A stretch of DNA of 64,000 bases from Myxococcales bacterium (lineage in GTDB: Bacteria > Myxococcota_A > Polyangia > Polyangiales > Ga0077539). Below are positions 24,986 to 33,730 of the stretch, one piece after another (positions within the stretch are counted from its first letter, which is position 1; each line of letters begins with the position of its first letter). A model generated the notes under the pieces. It saw only the letters and a list, made by a program, of their open reading frames with translations. It was not told where the DNA came from and did not search any database. Made by a program: the position numbers and the translations under genes. The stretch is from NCBI GenBank assembly GCA_013298625.1, contig JAAFIF010000050.1, forward strand, positions 1 through 64,000, in the 5' to 3' direction.

Positions 24986-27763
24986 ATGGCAGAGACCGAG
25001 CGTGTCTGGCACGCGATGCCCGTCGCTGAAGTGCTCAAAGAGTGGGAGTCCGACGCAGATCGCGGGCTCTCGCCAGAGGCGGCCACAGAGAGGCGCCTGC
25101 GCGTCGGGTTGAACCAGCTCCCCGAGCCCCCCAAGCCGAGCTGGATCAAGCAGCTGCTCGCGCAGTTCGTGAACCCGCTCGTCGGGACGCTGCTCGCGGC
25201 GGCGGCGATCGGCGTGGGCGTCGCGCTGTACGAGAACCCACCGGGGCAGCGCGGGATCGCGAAGTTCAGCGACGTGATCGCGATCTTGTTGATCGTGATC
25301 GTCAACGCGATCATCGGGTTCGTCCAAGAGCGCAAGGCCGAGAAGGCGCTCGACGCGCTGCACGCGATGAGCGCCCCGCGGTGCAGGGTGATCCGCAGCG
25401 GCGTGCTGATGACGATCGACTCGGTGCAGCTCGTCCCCGGTGATCTCGTGGACCTCGCCGAGGGCGATCAGATTCCGGCGGACCTGCGACTGATCTCGAC
25501 GTCGGCGTTCGAGACCATCGAGGGAGCGCTCACCGGCGAGAGCACGACGGTCGCCAAGGACGCGCGCAAGGTGCTCGACGAGAGCACGCCCGACGCGGAC
25601 CTGGTCAACATGTCCTTCATGGGGACCAACGTCGCGAGGGGCTCGGCGCGAGGCATCGTCGTGGCGACCGGAGCGAAGACGCGCCTCGGTCACATCGGCG
25701 ACATGCTCTCGAAGAGCGAGAAGCCGAAGAGCCCGCTCGAAGAGCGGCTCGAGGACTTCGGCAACAAGATCCTCTACCTCTGTCTCGGGATCTCTGCGGC
25801 GCTCTTCGTCGTGGGGATCGTGCAGGGAGGCAAGTGGCACTTGCTGTTGCTCACGGCGGTGTCTGTCGCAGTGGCCGCGATCCCCGAGGGGCTGCCCGCG
25901 ATCACGACGATCACGCTGGCGCTGGGCATGCAGCGGATGGCGAAGCACAAGGCGATCGTGCGCAAGCTGGCCGCGGTCGAGACGCTCGGCTGCGTGCGCG
26001 TGGTGTGCTCGGACAAGACCGGCACGCTCACGATGAACGAGATGACCGTGCGCGCGCTCTTCGCCGACGGCATCGAGTACGAGGTCACCGGCGAAGGCTA
26101 CGGCGGAAAGAGCGAGATCAAGCTCGACGGCAAGGTGCTCGAGGACGTCCCCGAGTGTGTTCGTCGCACGATCGAGATCGGCGCCGTGGCCAACACCGCG
26201 ATGCTCGAGCTCACGCAGTCGGGCGTGAAGGTCGCGGGAGATCCCACGGAGGGGGCGCTGCTCGCGCTCGGTCAGAAGCTCGGATACCCGAGGGACTCGA
26301 TCGTGGAGGCGGCGAGGACGGCGCTGCTCGTTCCGTTTACGAGCGAGCGCGCGCGGATGACCATGGTCCTGCACAAGGGCGATCGGTACATCGCGCACAG
26401 CAAGGGCGCGGTCGAGCGGCTGCTGCCGCTGTGCACGAGGATCCGCGGCGAAGGCGGGACGATCCGACCGATCACCGACGAGGACCGAAAGCTCATCGAC
26501 GAAGCCACCTCGCGCTTGAGCGAGAAGGCCCTGCGCGTGTTGGCCTTGGCCGAGCGCGAAGGGGGAGAAGAGCTCGTGGGCTCTCACGACCAGAGCGACC
26601 TCGAGCGCGGCGAGCGCGCAGAGCAAGAGCTGGTGTTCGCGGGGCTCGTGGGCATGAAGGACCCGCCGCGGCCCGAGGTGAAGACGGCGATCGCCGAGTG
26701 CAAACACGCGGGCGTGCGCGCCGTGATGATCACCGGAGATCACCGAGCGACGGCCGTCGCGATCGCCAAGGAGCTCGACCTGTGGGAGCAAGGCGACCTG
26801 GCGATGACCGGCGCCGAGCTCGACGACACGAGCGACCAGAAGCTGCAGTCGATCGTGCACAAGGTCCGCGTGTTCGCGCGCGTCTCGCCCGAACACAAGC
26901 TGCGGATCGTGCGCGCGCTCGTGCACCCGCCGAACAGCGAGGTCGTCGCGATGACCGGTGACGGCGTCAACGACGCGCCCGCCATCCGCGAGAGCTCCAT
27001 CGGCATCTCGATGGGAAAGAACGGCACCGACGTCGCTCGTCAGGCCTCGGACCTCGTCCTGGCCGACGACAACTTCGCGACCATCGTCGAGGCGATCCGC
27101 GAGGGCCGCGCGATCTTCAGCAACATCAAGAAGTCCATCTTCTTCTTGCTGAGCTCCAACGCGGGCCTGTGCATCACCGTCTTCGTCACGAGCTTCTTCA
27201 AGGACATGCCGCCGCTCACGCCGCTGCAGATCCTGTGGATCAACCTGGTGACCAACGGACTGCCGGCGCTCGCGCTCGGCGTCGATCCGCCCGAGCAAGG
27301 GCAGATGTCCAAGCCGCCGCGCCCGCCGGGCGAAGCGTTTCTCACGCGCAAAGACTGGTGGTCGATCCTGTGGATCGGCTCGATCATGGCCGGGAGCGCA
27401 GTGGCTGTGTACATGATGCCCTGGTGGCCCGGCGCGACCGCGGCCGAGGCGGCCAACTCGAAGCTCACGATGGTGTTCACCATCCTGGCGCTCGGGCCGC
27501 TGGTGCACTCGTTCAACTGCCGCAGCGAAGACGAGTCGATCTTCAAGCTGGGCTTCACGAGCAACCGTCTTCTCGTCCTCGCGGTGATCGCGAGCGCGAC
27601 GGTGCACATGGTGTCGATCCTCGTTCCCGCGTTGCAGCCGGTGTTTCGCGCGAACCACGTCTGGGAGGGTCGCGAGATCGGCATGGTGCTCGCGATGAGC
27701 TTGTTGCCGCTGCCGTTGGTCGAGGGCTACAAAGCCGTCGTTCGCGCGCGCAAGAAGAAGTAG
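24986..27763 (+). CDS. P2-type calcium-transporting ATPase
   Basis: A 925-residue P2 cation ATPase of the SERCA/PMR1-like bacterial type, probably exporting Ca2+ (possibly Mn2+). An N-terminal cation-ATPase domain (about 8-75) is followed by helices M1-M2, the actuator TGES (183-186), the M4 PEGLPA motif (300-305) that separates Ca2+ pumps from heavy-metal pumps, phospho-Asp343 in DKTGTLT, the hinge GDGVNDAPA, and M5-M6 with NAGLCI and NLVTNGLPALALGVDPPE. The last helices are complete. GGAG sits about 6 nt before the ATG. The upstream 213-bp gap shows no gene. Confidence 0.94.
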   Translation: MAETERVWHAMPVAEVLKEWESDADRGLSPEAATERRLRVGLNQLPEPPKPSWIKQLLAQFVNPLVGTLLAAAAIGVGVALYENPPGQRGIAKFSDVIAILLIVIVNAIIGFVQERKAEKALDALHAMSAPRCRVIRSGVLMTIDSVQLVPGDLVDLAEGDQIPADLRLISTSAFETIEGALTGESTTVAKDARKVLDESTPDADLVNMSFMGTNVARGSARGIVVATGAKTRLGHIGDMLSKSEKPKSPLEERLEDFGNKILYLCLGISAALFVVGIVQGGKWHLLLLTAVSVAVAAIPEGLPAITTITLALGMQRMAKHKAIVRKLAAVETLGCVRVVCSDKTGTLTMNEMTVRALFADGIEYEVTGEGYGGKSEIKLDGKVLEDVPECVRRTIEIGAVANTAMLELTQSGVKVAGDPTEGALLALGQKLGYPRDSIVEAARTALLVPFTSERARMTMVLHKGDRYIAHSKGAVERLLPLCTRIRGEGGTIRPITDEDRKLIDEATSRLSEKALRVLALAEREGGEELVGSHDQSDLERGERAEQELVFAGLVGMKDPPRPEVKTAIAECKHAGVRAVMITGDHRATAVAIAKELDLWEQGDLAMTGAELDDTSDQKLQSIVHKVRVFARVSPEHKLRIVRALVHPPNSEVVAMTGDGVNDAPAIRESSIGISMGKNGTDVARQASDLVLADDNFATIVEAIREGRAIFSNIKKSIFFLLSSNAGLCITVFVTSFFKDMPPLTPLQILWINLVTNGLPALALGVDPPEQGQMSKPPRPPGEAFLTRKDWWSILWIGSIMAGSAVAVYMMPWWPGATAAEAANSKLTMVFTILALGPLVHSFNCRSEDESIFKLGFTSNRLLVLAVIASATVHMVSILVPALQPVFRANHVWEGREIGMVLAMSLLPLPLVEGYKAVVRARKKK

Positions 27764-27890
27764 CCAGCGCCTGACTGGGGGAAGACACAGCGCTCAGCGG
27801 GGGCGCCCACCGGGGAGATCCGTTGTTGTTTCAAGCAACTACGCGATGGGGCCCCGCGCCCGTGCGACCCTTGCCTACACCGCCCGCTTT

Positions 27891-27903
27891 TGTATTGAAT
27901 ACA
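27891..27903. promoter_or_regulatory. Palindrome TGTATTGAATACA, candidate operator
   Basis: A 13-bp near-perfect palindrome (arms TGTATT and AATACA around a central G) lies 158 bp upstream of the papain-like gene in an otherwise empty 297-bp gap (27764-28060). A further TGTATTC half-site occurs about 17 bp downstream. The region is locally AT-rich compared with its surroundings, as expected of a promoter or operator. No regulator is known. Confidence 0.4.
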
Positions 27904-28060
27904 GGGGCGAAGTGTAGTTGTATTCCGTCCACCTCGGCACAGTGGGCCTGTTGCTGCTCACGCGCGAACCGAGGACATTCCGCGAATTCAACTGAGCTAC
28001 GCGCGACGTCCGCGACGAGTACGCGAGACGCGCAGCAGAGAGACAAGGGAGTTGCGAGAC

Positions 28061-29362
28061 ATGAGCCTCGAGTGGATGCGTCGTCAGGCCCGTTTGATCA
28101 GCGTTGCGACCATGGTCGCCCTCAGCGTGGGCGGATGCGCCCCGCAAGAGGGTGAGCTGGGTCCGATCTCCGGAGAGAACGCGAGCGAAGAGCCCACCGA
28201 AGGCACGACGGTCGACGAGGTCACCAACCTCACGCACACGTCGGTCAAGCGCCAGTCCATCGGCAACTGCTGGATCTACGCCACGACGGGGTGGATCGAG
28301 TCGCAGCGCGCGAAGTACACGCGCACGACGGCCAACCCCAACGGCGAGCAGGTCAACATCTCCGAGAGCTGGATCACGTACTGGCACTGGTACAAGCACA
28401 TCACCGACGGCAGCACGTCGGGCGAGATCGAGACCGGCGGATTCTGGGGCGAAGCTGGCGACCTCATCCTGACGCGCGGCTGGATGACCGAGGGAGACTT
28501 CATCCCCGAAGAGGCCAACAGCGAGATCTCGCAGCGTCAGTCCTCGGCGCTCAACTACATGAACACGTCGATTCGCTCGGGCATGCTCTCGACGCCGGCC
28601 GCGCGCGCCAACAAGGCGCTGGTCCGCGACGAGCTCGACCGCGCGTTCGGTCTGCGCCCGGCGATCATCGCGGAGATGGACACGGTGTTCGGCGCGGACG
28701 GCGCACGCACGCTCGAGACCGCGCGCGTGTCGCGACAGTTCATCAAGCGCCCGACCGAGCTGGTCATCGGCTCGGCGCGCACGAGCACGGGCTCGACCCG
28801 CCGCCTCAACCTCAGCGACGTCTTCGGCCGCGGCGGCAGCTACTGGAACCCCGACCTCCGCTCGGGCACCTACGCGTGGCGCTCGATCAGCTACCCCTCG
28901 GACACGACGGGCCGCGCGCGCTTCTGGCAGCGCGTGCTCAAGGCGATGAACGACGGGCACCCGGTGATCGTCTCGTGGCTCGTGGACTTCAACGCCCTGG
29001 ATTCGATGGGCAACTTCACGATGACCCAGCTCAACGCCGCGCGCACGCCCGGTCGTCAGGGCGGACACCTCACGGTGACCGAGGACTACACGGTGGACAA
29101 CGTTCCGGGCTTCGGGACGCTGGGCATCGGGCAGCTCAGCGCCGAGCAGCGCAACGCCGCGTTGCAGGGCACGCTGCGCTTCCTCCGCATCAAGAACTCG
29201 TGGGGCACCGACCGCCCCGACCGCGCGTCGCACAACGGCTACTACGACTTGTACGCGGACTACATGAACGGCCCCATCGCGTGGAAGACCAGCGAAGAGC
29301 CCAACGCGCCGACGCGCCAGCAGACCCCGCTCGATCAGGCCATCATCCCGCCCGGCTATTGA
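28061..29362 (+). CDS. Papain-like (C1-type) cysteine peptidase lipoprotein
   Basis: A 433-residue predicted lipoprotein (SVGGC, Cys26) with the catalytic layout of papain-fold peptidases. The oxyanion Gln65 and nucleophile Cys70 are in RQSIGNCWIYATTGW, His336 is in GGHLTVTEDY and Asn379 is in RIKNSWGTD. The Gly-Asn-Cys-Trp variant replaces the usual Gly-Ser-Cys-Trp and is also seen in bleomycin-hydrolase-like members. The mature chain shows no obvious inhibitory propeptide between the lipid anchor and Gln65. Extracellular proteolysis of surface or prey proteins is an inference. The ATG at 28061 has AAGGGAG 8 nt upstream. Confidence 0.85.
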   Translation: MSLEWMRRQARLISVATMVALSVGGCAPQEGELGPISGENASEEPTEGTTVDEVTNLTHTSVKRQSIGNCWIYATTGWIESQRAKYTRTTANPNGEQVNISESWITYWHWYKHITDGSTSGEIETGGFWGEAGDLILTRGWMTEGDFIPEEANSEISQRQSSALNYMNTSIRSGMLSTPAARANKALVRDELDRAFGLRPAIIAEMDTVFGADGARTLETARVSRQFIKRPTELVIGSARTSTGSTRRLNLSDVFGRGGSYWNPDLRSGTYAWRSISYPSDTTGRARFWQRVLKAMNDGHPVIVSWLVDFNALDSMGNFTMTQLNAARTPGRQGGHLTVTEDYTVDNVPGFGTLGIGQLSAEQRNAALQGTLRFLRIKNSWGTDRPDRASHNGYYDLYADYMNGPIAWKTSEEPNAPTRQQTPLDQAIIPPGY

Positions 29363-29455
29363 TTTCGTGGGCGTAGTTTCAACGCCGTAGCGCGCGGCCT
29401 TCGGGGGAGGGATTCCATCACAGCGCGTACGAGCGCCAGCGGGGGCGCGGCGCGC

Positions 29456-30835
29456 TCACAGCGGCGCCGAAAACGGCCCGGTGATCTCGTACGTCGTGCC
29501 GCCGGTCGGGCCGCGCTGCGAGCTGAAGTACAAGCGCGTCCCGCTCGGGTCCAGCGCGGGGCCCGTGATCTCGCTGCTCGGCTCGTCGACCACTTGCAGC
29601 AGCGGGCGCGAGCTGCCGTCGGGCAAGATCGCGACGACCTGCATCGAGCCGCCGTCCTCGGCCACGAGGACGTCGCCGCAACACGTGACGATGAGGTTGT
29701 CGACGCCGCGCAGCGCGTCGAGCTCTGCGTGCTCGTGCGCCGCGTAGATCACGGTCAACCGCGCGCGCGCCACGTCGTAGGCCCACACCCGATCATCACC
29801 CTTGGTGCTGAAGTACACGACCCCGGCGTGGTACCAGATGCCCTCTGCGCCGTTGAACGCGGTGCTGTCCGGCAATTGCTCGCGCGTCGGCAAGACGCCG
29901 GTGAAGCGCGGGTCGGGGACGGCGTCCCAGCGCACATTGCCGAGCGCGTCGACCGTGGCGGCCTCGAGCGTTCCGCTGCGAAGGTCCGCGTAGCCGGCGG
30001 GGGTGCGGGCGTCGGGGACGAAGCGGTAGAGCCGGCCGTTCCACTCGTCTTCGGTGAGGTAGAGGTGCTGGCGATCGTGGTCGACAGCGACGGCCTCGTG
30101 CCGAAAGACACCGAGCGCAGGTCGCGCGATGGCCGGGCTTTCTCCCCAAGGATCGCACTCCCACACGAGCCCCCGCTCGATCTCTTCGCACGAGAGCCAG
30201 GTGCTCCACGGCGTCGGACCTCCCGCGCAGTTGAAGTTGGTCCCGTCCAAGATTCGATGCGCGCCCACGATCACGCCGTCGCGATCGAAGCGGATCGCGC
30301 CGACGCCGCCCACGTCCCCGAGCACTTCGGAGTTGGACACGTAGATCCACCCGCCGTCCTCCGTGATGAACGTCGCGCCGCCGTCGGGATAGATGTGCCA
30401 CGCGTACGTCGAGCGCTCGACCGCAGCCCCAGTGCGAGCGATCACGCGCGAGCGAAAGCCAGGCGGCAAGCGCACTCCGTTGGCGTCCGCCGGCTGCAGC
30501 GCGCCCACCGAGGCGATCAGCGAGCGCAACGGCGGCCGCGGCGGCAGCGTTCGCAGTGGAAACAGCCCCGCAGAATCTCTCGCGTCCAGCGAGGCGTCCG
30601 CGTCCGCGAGCCCATCGGGCGCTGCGTCCGCGAGCGCATCCGGCGCGGCGTCAGCGTCGGCGAGCGCGTCGGACAGCGCGCGCGCATCGCTCTCGCGCGC
30701 GTCGGGGCCTGAGTCCATCAGCGAACGAACGGGACTGCATCGCGCCATCGCCGCGGCGAGCGCCACGAGCGAAGAGCGCAGCAGCGTGCGGCGCGAAGAA
30801 GAATGGCTCAAAGCGATGGACTCAGCGTGCCACAA
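29456..30835 (-). CDS. Tat-exported PhoX/DUF839 family protein
   Basis: A 459-residue protein with a twin-arginine signal (SSRRTLLRSSLVALAAAMA) and an Ala/Asp-rich spacer (about 42-90) with repeated DALADADA-type units. The body matches the PhoX/DUF839 family: DGGATFITEDGGWIYVSNSEV, the signature CAGGPTPWSTWLSCEE, HEAVAVDHDRQHLYLTEDEW and the closing LYFSSQRGPTGGTTYEITGPF. PhoX enzymes are secreted, Ca2+/Fe-dependent alkaline phosphatases. Many DUF839 members have unproven activity, so phosphatase function is a family-based expectation. It is convergent with the papain-like gene (93-bp gap) and divergent from the DUF418 gene. Confidence 0.88.
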   Translation of the reverse strand: MWHAESIALSHSSSRRTLLRSSLVALAAAMARCSPVRSLMDSGPDARESDARALSDALADADAAPDALADAAPDGLADADASLDARDSAGLFPLRTLPPRPPLRSLIASVGALQPADANGVRLPPGFRSRVIARTGAAVERSTYAWHIYPDGGATFITEDGGWIYVSNSEVLGDVGGVGAIRFDRDGVIVGAHRILDGTNFNCAGGPTPWSTWLSCEEIERGLVWECDPWGESPAIARPALGVFRHEAVAVDHDRQHLYLTEDEWNGRLYRFVPDARTPAGYADLRSGTLEAATVDALGNVRWDAVPDPRFTGVLPTREQLPDSTAFNGAEGIWYHAGVVYFSTKGDDRVWAYDVARARLTVIYAAHEHAELDALRGVDNLIVTCCGDVLVAEDGGSMQVVAILPDGSSRPLLQVVDEPSSEITGPALDPSGTRLYFSSQRGPTGGTTYEITGPFSAPL

Positions 30836-30948
30836 CAGAGCGACGCCGAGCAGTCGATCGACGGTTCACGCTCGGGCCCCACGGGGACCGGTCGCGAGAA
30901 TTGAGTGCGCTCGATCGTGGATTGAGGCATCAGAGCAGCGCTTCGACC

Positions 30949-32229
30949 ATGACCGCCCAAAGAAGAAACGCCGCGATCGATGCCCTGCGCGGCGTCGCTG
31001 TGCTCGGGACCTTCGCGTCGAACATCTGGATCTTCACGACCCGTCACAACCTCGCGGCCGCGGCCGCTGAGCGAGAGAGCGCGCACGGACAAGCGGGCCT
31101 CGCGCCGACGCACTTCGAGCCGCTCTCGCACTGGAAGACCCTGGACGGCGCCATCGCCCTGATCTTCGAGTGCCTCAGCAACGGAAAGTTTCTCGCCCTG
31201 CTCTCGATCCTCTTCGGCGTCGGGATGTGCGCGCAGTTCGAGTCCGCCCAGCGCCACGGATACCGATGGCCCTGGCGGTACTACTGGCGCACCGCGCTGC
31301 TCTTCGTCGACGGGCTGCTGCACCACTTGTTCGTCGTCGAGTTCGACATCTTGATGGGCTACGCGCTCGCGGCCTTCGTCGCCGCGCCGCTGCTGCTGCT
31401 GCGCGGCGCGTGGCGCTGGGTCGCCGTCGCGCTGGCCGCGGGCACACACCTCGCGCTCGAAGCGCGGCGCGCCGTCGAAGCGTTGCGGACGTTGGGCCAA
31501 TCCCTCGGCCGATCGGACGAGACGCTCGAGCTCGTGAGCGCGACGTCGCTCACGTACGGCGCTCAGGTCAGCGCGCGCTGGGAGCACTTCTGGGCCTATC
31601 GACAAGAGGCCTTCGTCCTCACGCCGCCGCTGTCGATCACGCTGTTCTTGCTGGGCGCGCAGCTCTGGCGAAGCGGCTGGTTCGACGACACCGACCGAGC
31701 CCGCGCGCAGCGCAAGCGCCTCGCGCTCGTGACCCTTTGCGTCGGCGCGCCGCTGACCGTCCTTCCGACGCTCGAGCTGTTGCCCGTGGGGATCAATTTC
31801 GCGCTCTACAGCCTGCAGCGCTACACGATCGCGCCGATCGTGGGGCTCGGCTACCTGTGCGTAGGACTCACGCTGCTCGAGCGGCGGCGCGACGGCGCGA
31901 CCTTCGCGCGGTTGAGCGAGCTCGGGCGCTCGTCGCTCTCTGTGTACGTGCTGCAGAATATCCTGTGCTCTGCGCTGTTCTACCGCTGGGGCTTCGCGCT
32001 CGCGCCGCTCTCGTCGCTGCAGACAGCGCTCGCGTGGATCGCGCTGAGCGTGACGCTCACGCTGTGCGCGCGATGGTGGTCGCGCGGGCAGCGGCAAGGC
32101 CCGTTCGAGCGGCTGTGGCGCTGGCTCTCGGACGCGCCGTTCGCGCAAAGGTCAGTCGAGGATCATCGCGACCCAAAGCGCGACGAGCGAGGCCTTGGCG
32201 ACGACCGCGACGAGCGCCGCCTTCGCTGA
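30949..32229 (+). CDS. DUF418 family membrane protein
   Basis: A 426-residue polytopic inner-membrane protein with roughly nine or ten helices. The opening RNAAIDALRGVAVLGTFASNIWIF and the C-terminal block with LGRSSLSVYVLQNILCSALFYRWGF are the two conserved signatures of the DUF418 family, related to membrane acyltransferases. Many members are of unknown substrate. Start 30949 (MTAQRRN) places the family motif near the N terminus; the open frame extends further upstream but has no coding character. Its 3' end overlaps by about 80 bp the end of the convergent small membrane-protein gene at 32152. Confidence 0.85.
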   Translation: MTAQRRNAAIDALRGVAVLGTFASNIWIFTTRHNLAAAAAERESAHGQAGLAPTHFEPLSHWKTLDGAIALIFECLSNGKFLALLSILFGVGMCAQFESAQRHGYRWPWRYYWRTALLFVDGLLHHLFVVEFDILMGYALAAFVAAPLLLLRGAWRWVAVALAAGTHLALEARRAVEALRTLGQSLGRSDETLELVSATSLTYGAQVSARWEHFWAYRQEAFVLTPPLSITLFLLGAQLWRSGWFDDTDRARAQRKRLALVTLCVGAPLTVLPTLELLPVGINFALYSLQRYTIAPIVGLGYLCVGLTLLERRRDGATFARLSELGRSSLSVYVLQNILCSALFYRWGFALAPLSSLQTALAWIALSVTLTLCARWWSRGQRQGPFERLWRWLSDAPFAQRSVEDHRDPKRDERGLGDDRDERRLR

Positions 32230-32322
32230 GCGATCGGCGACCACGTCGGGGCGCAGCATCGCCGCACACACGAGCGGCAGGACGAAGCCCACCGCGATGA
32301 CCGCGAGCAGCACGAACTTCAT
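32152..32322 (-). CDS. Small 56-residue membrane protein
   Basis: A 56-residue protein, MKFVLLAVIAVGFVLPL and onward, with two hydrophobic segments (about 3-22 and 34-54) joined by a short polar turn (RPDVVADRSAKA). Its ATG overlaps the TGA of the HPF-like gene (ATGA at 32319-32322), so translation is probably coupled. No family is recognised. The 3' end lies inside the antisense end of the DUF418 gene. The coupling, hydrophobicity and compact size argue that it is real. Confidence 0.6.
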   Translation of the reverse strand: MKFVLLAVIAVGFVLPLVCAAMLRPDVVADRSAKAALVAVVAKASLVALWVAMILD

Positions 32323-32630
32323 GGGCGCCCCCTGCTGCGGCGCCCAGCGCGCGCGCGCCCCTGGCGGTTGAGCCGCTCGACCGCAAGGCTCACGGCGGCG
32401 TACGCGTCTGCGCTCACAGCGCGGGCGACGCGCGCAGACGAAGCGCTGCGCTCGATGACCACCACTTCTTGGTCCGCTCCGCCCTTCGGGCCGTTGAGGT
32501 CCCGCAGGCGAACGTGCACCGTCAGGTGCGGCTCGCGTCGGTGCGCCATCGCAGAGGACACGGTCCGCTCGACGTGTTCGGCCATCGCCTTCGTTGGAGC
32601 GACGCTGATCGATCGAAAGAGCACTCGCAT
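32319..32630 (-). CDS. HPF/RaiA-like ribosome-associated protein
   Basis: A 103-residue protein resembling the hibernation-promoting factor / RaiA (sigma54 modulation protein) fold. The HVRLRDLNGPKGGADQEVVV strand set and the AVSADAYAAVSLAVERLNRQGR helix are the two conserved elements of the family, which binds the 30S decoding region and blocks translation in resting cells. It lacks the long C-terminal extension of long-form HPF. Basic residues cluster at the end (RRSRGRP). It is coupled by ATGA overlap to the 56-residue membrane protein. An 8-bp palindrome at 32734-32756 is about 105 bp upstream. Confidence 0.75.
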   Translation of the reverse strand: MRVLFRSISVAPTKAMAEHVERTVSSAMAHRREPHLTVHVRLRDLNGPKGGADQEVVVIERSASSARVARAVSADAYAAVSLAVERLNRQGRARAGRRSRGRP

Positions 32631-32733
32631 AGCACCTCATCCTCGTTGTGACTGAGAATCTCCTACGCCCTCGCGAATTCGAGCGGCAGGATGGGCAACC
32701 TCTCGATGAGGCGTTCTCTTTCAACGAAGACGT

Positions 32734-32756
32734 TCGATTCGGTTAATACGAATCGA
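32734..32756. promoter_or_regulatory. Inverted repeat upstream of the HPF-like gene
   Basis: Perfect 8-bp arms TCGATTCG and CGAATCGA flank a 7-nt AT-rich spacer (GTTAATA), about 105 bp upstream of the HPF-like start in the 188-bp gap 32631-32818. It could be an operator for the HPF-like gene or a weak terminator for the zinc-binding gene that ends at 32819; no T run follows. The AT-rich centre favours a DNA-binding site. Confidence 0.4.
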
Positions 32757-32818
32757 GACAGCGCGAGAAGTCCTCCGCAAATGCCCTGACGCGGCCCGCG
32801 CGCATCCCGTCGCCGCGC

Positions 32819-33580
32819 TCACCGCTGCTCGTCGAGCGCGGCGCAGAGCGGGTCGAGCTCCGCGGCGTCGAGGAGCGTGCGTGCGCCGAGCTCGTCCGGC
32901 CCGTACACGATCAGCGCCGAGTCGCCGACGAAGCCCGCGCGGTCGAGCTGGGCCCGAAAGTACGCATCGCGATCGGCGCCGGCGCGCGCGCCGAAGAGCC
33001 ACAGGACCGGCGTCGGCAGACCCATGGCTTTACACTCTATCAAGCGATCCAGCTGCGCCTTCACGACCTTGCTCGCGACGTTCACGGCGAAGACCGACGC
33101 TGCGGTCGGCCGCGACGGGTCCCGCCAGGGCGCGAGCGAGCCGATCCACGCAAACACGTACTCGCGCTGCGAAGAGCGCCACGTGTGGTGCCGCACCGCC
33201 GCGCAGAACTGATCCCACGCGCGCTGGTTGAACGCGCTTCCCACGATCAGCGCGGTGATCCTCGGACGCCCCCACGGGTCCGTCGCAGGCTCGATCTCGA
33301 CCGCGTCTCGCGAGCGAAAGGCGCGCCTTCGGCCCTCTTCGCGCTCGGTCGCGAGCCGTCGCAGCGCGTCGCGCTCGGCGAACTCGTGCGCCGTCACGTC
33401 GAGCGCGATCTTCGCCCAGTACGAATGCACGTCGATGGCGCAGCGAAGATGAAAATAGTGCCGCGTCGAGCGCGGGTTGCTCGGGTGCGGCTCGACGTTC
33501 ATCACCAGCGAGCCGGGCTCGAGCGGGCGATCGCAGCGATCGCAGCGCACGTCTCCATCGGGGCATCGGTCGACGATCAT
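32819..33580 (-). CDS. Zinc-ribbon-like hypothetical protein
   Basis: A 253-residue cytoplasmic protein. Near the N terminus a Cys-X2-Cys (Cys13, Cys16) and a His-X2-Cys (His44, Cys47 in HYFHLRC) form a probable zinc site resembling PARP-type or LIM-like fingers. The rest has a Rossmann-like alternation (RITALIVGSAFNQRAW, YVFAWIGSLAPW, GLPTPVLWLFGARAGADRDAYFRAQLDRAGF) with no recognised family. I chose the Met at 33580 because the zinc site follows directly; the open frame continues upstream but overlaps the promoter of the divergent FG-GAP gene. Confidence 0.7.
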   Translation of the reverse strand: MIVDRCPDGDVRCDRCDRPLEPGSLVMNVEPHPSNPRSTRHYFHLRCAIDVHSYWAKIALDVTAHEFAERDALRRLATEREEGRRRAFRSRDAVEIEPATDPWGRPRITALIVGSAFNQRAWDQFCAAVRHHTWRSSQREYVFAWIGSLAPWRDPSRPTAASVFAVNVASKVVKAQLDRLIECKAMGLPTPVLWLFGARAGADRDAYFRAQLDRAGFVGDSALIVYGPDELGARTLLDAAELDPLCAALDEQR

Positions 33581-33730
33581 GCGCCCCGCTGTGTACTGCG
33601 CGTCTCGAACGAGCACAAAGCGAGAGCGCTCGGATGCTCCGCAGCCGAAGGCGAGGACTGCGTTGTCGAGGGCCTCAGAAATGCCGTGGAATCGACGAAA
33701 AGCCGAGCCATCGCTACCTTTGCCCTCATC

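Noticed and set aside
24980..27658. 892-residue minus-strand frame across the calcium ATPase gene
   Set aside because: The plus-strand ATPase has all P-type motifs; the antisense frame has none.
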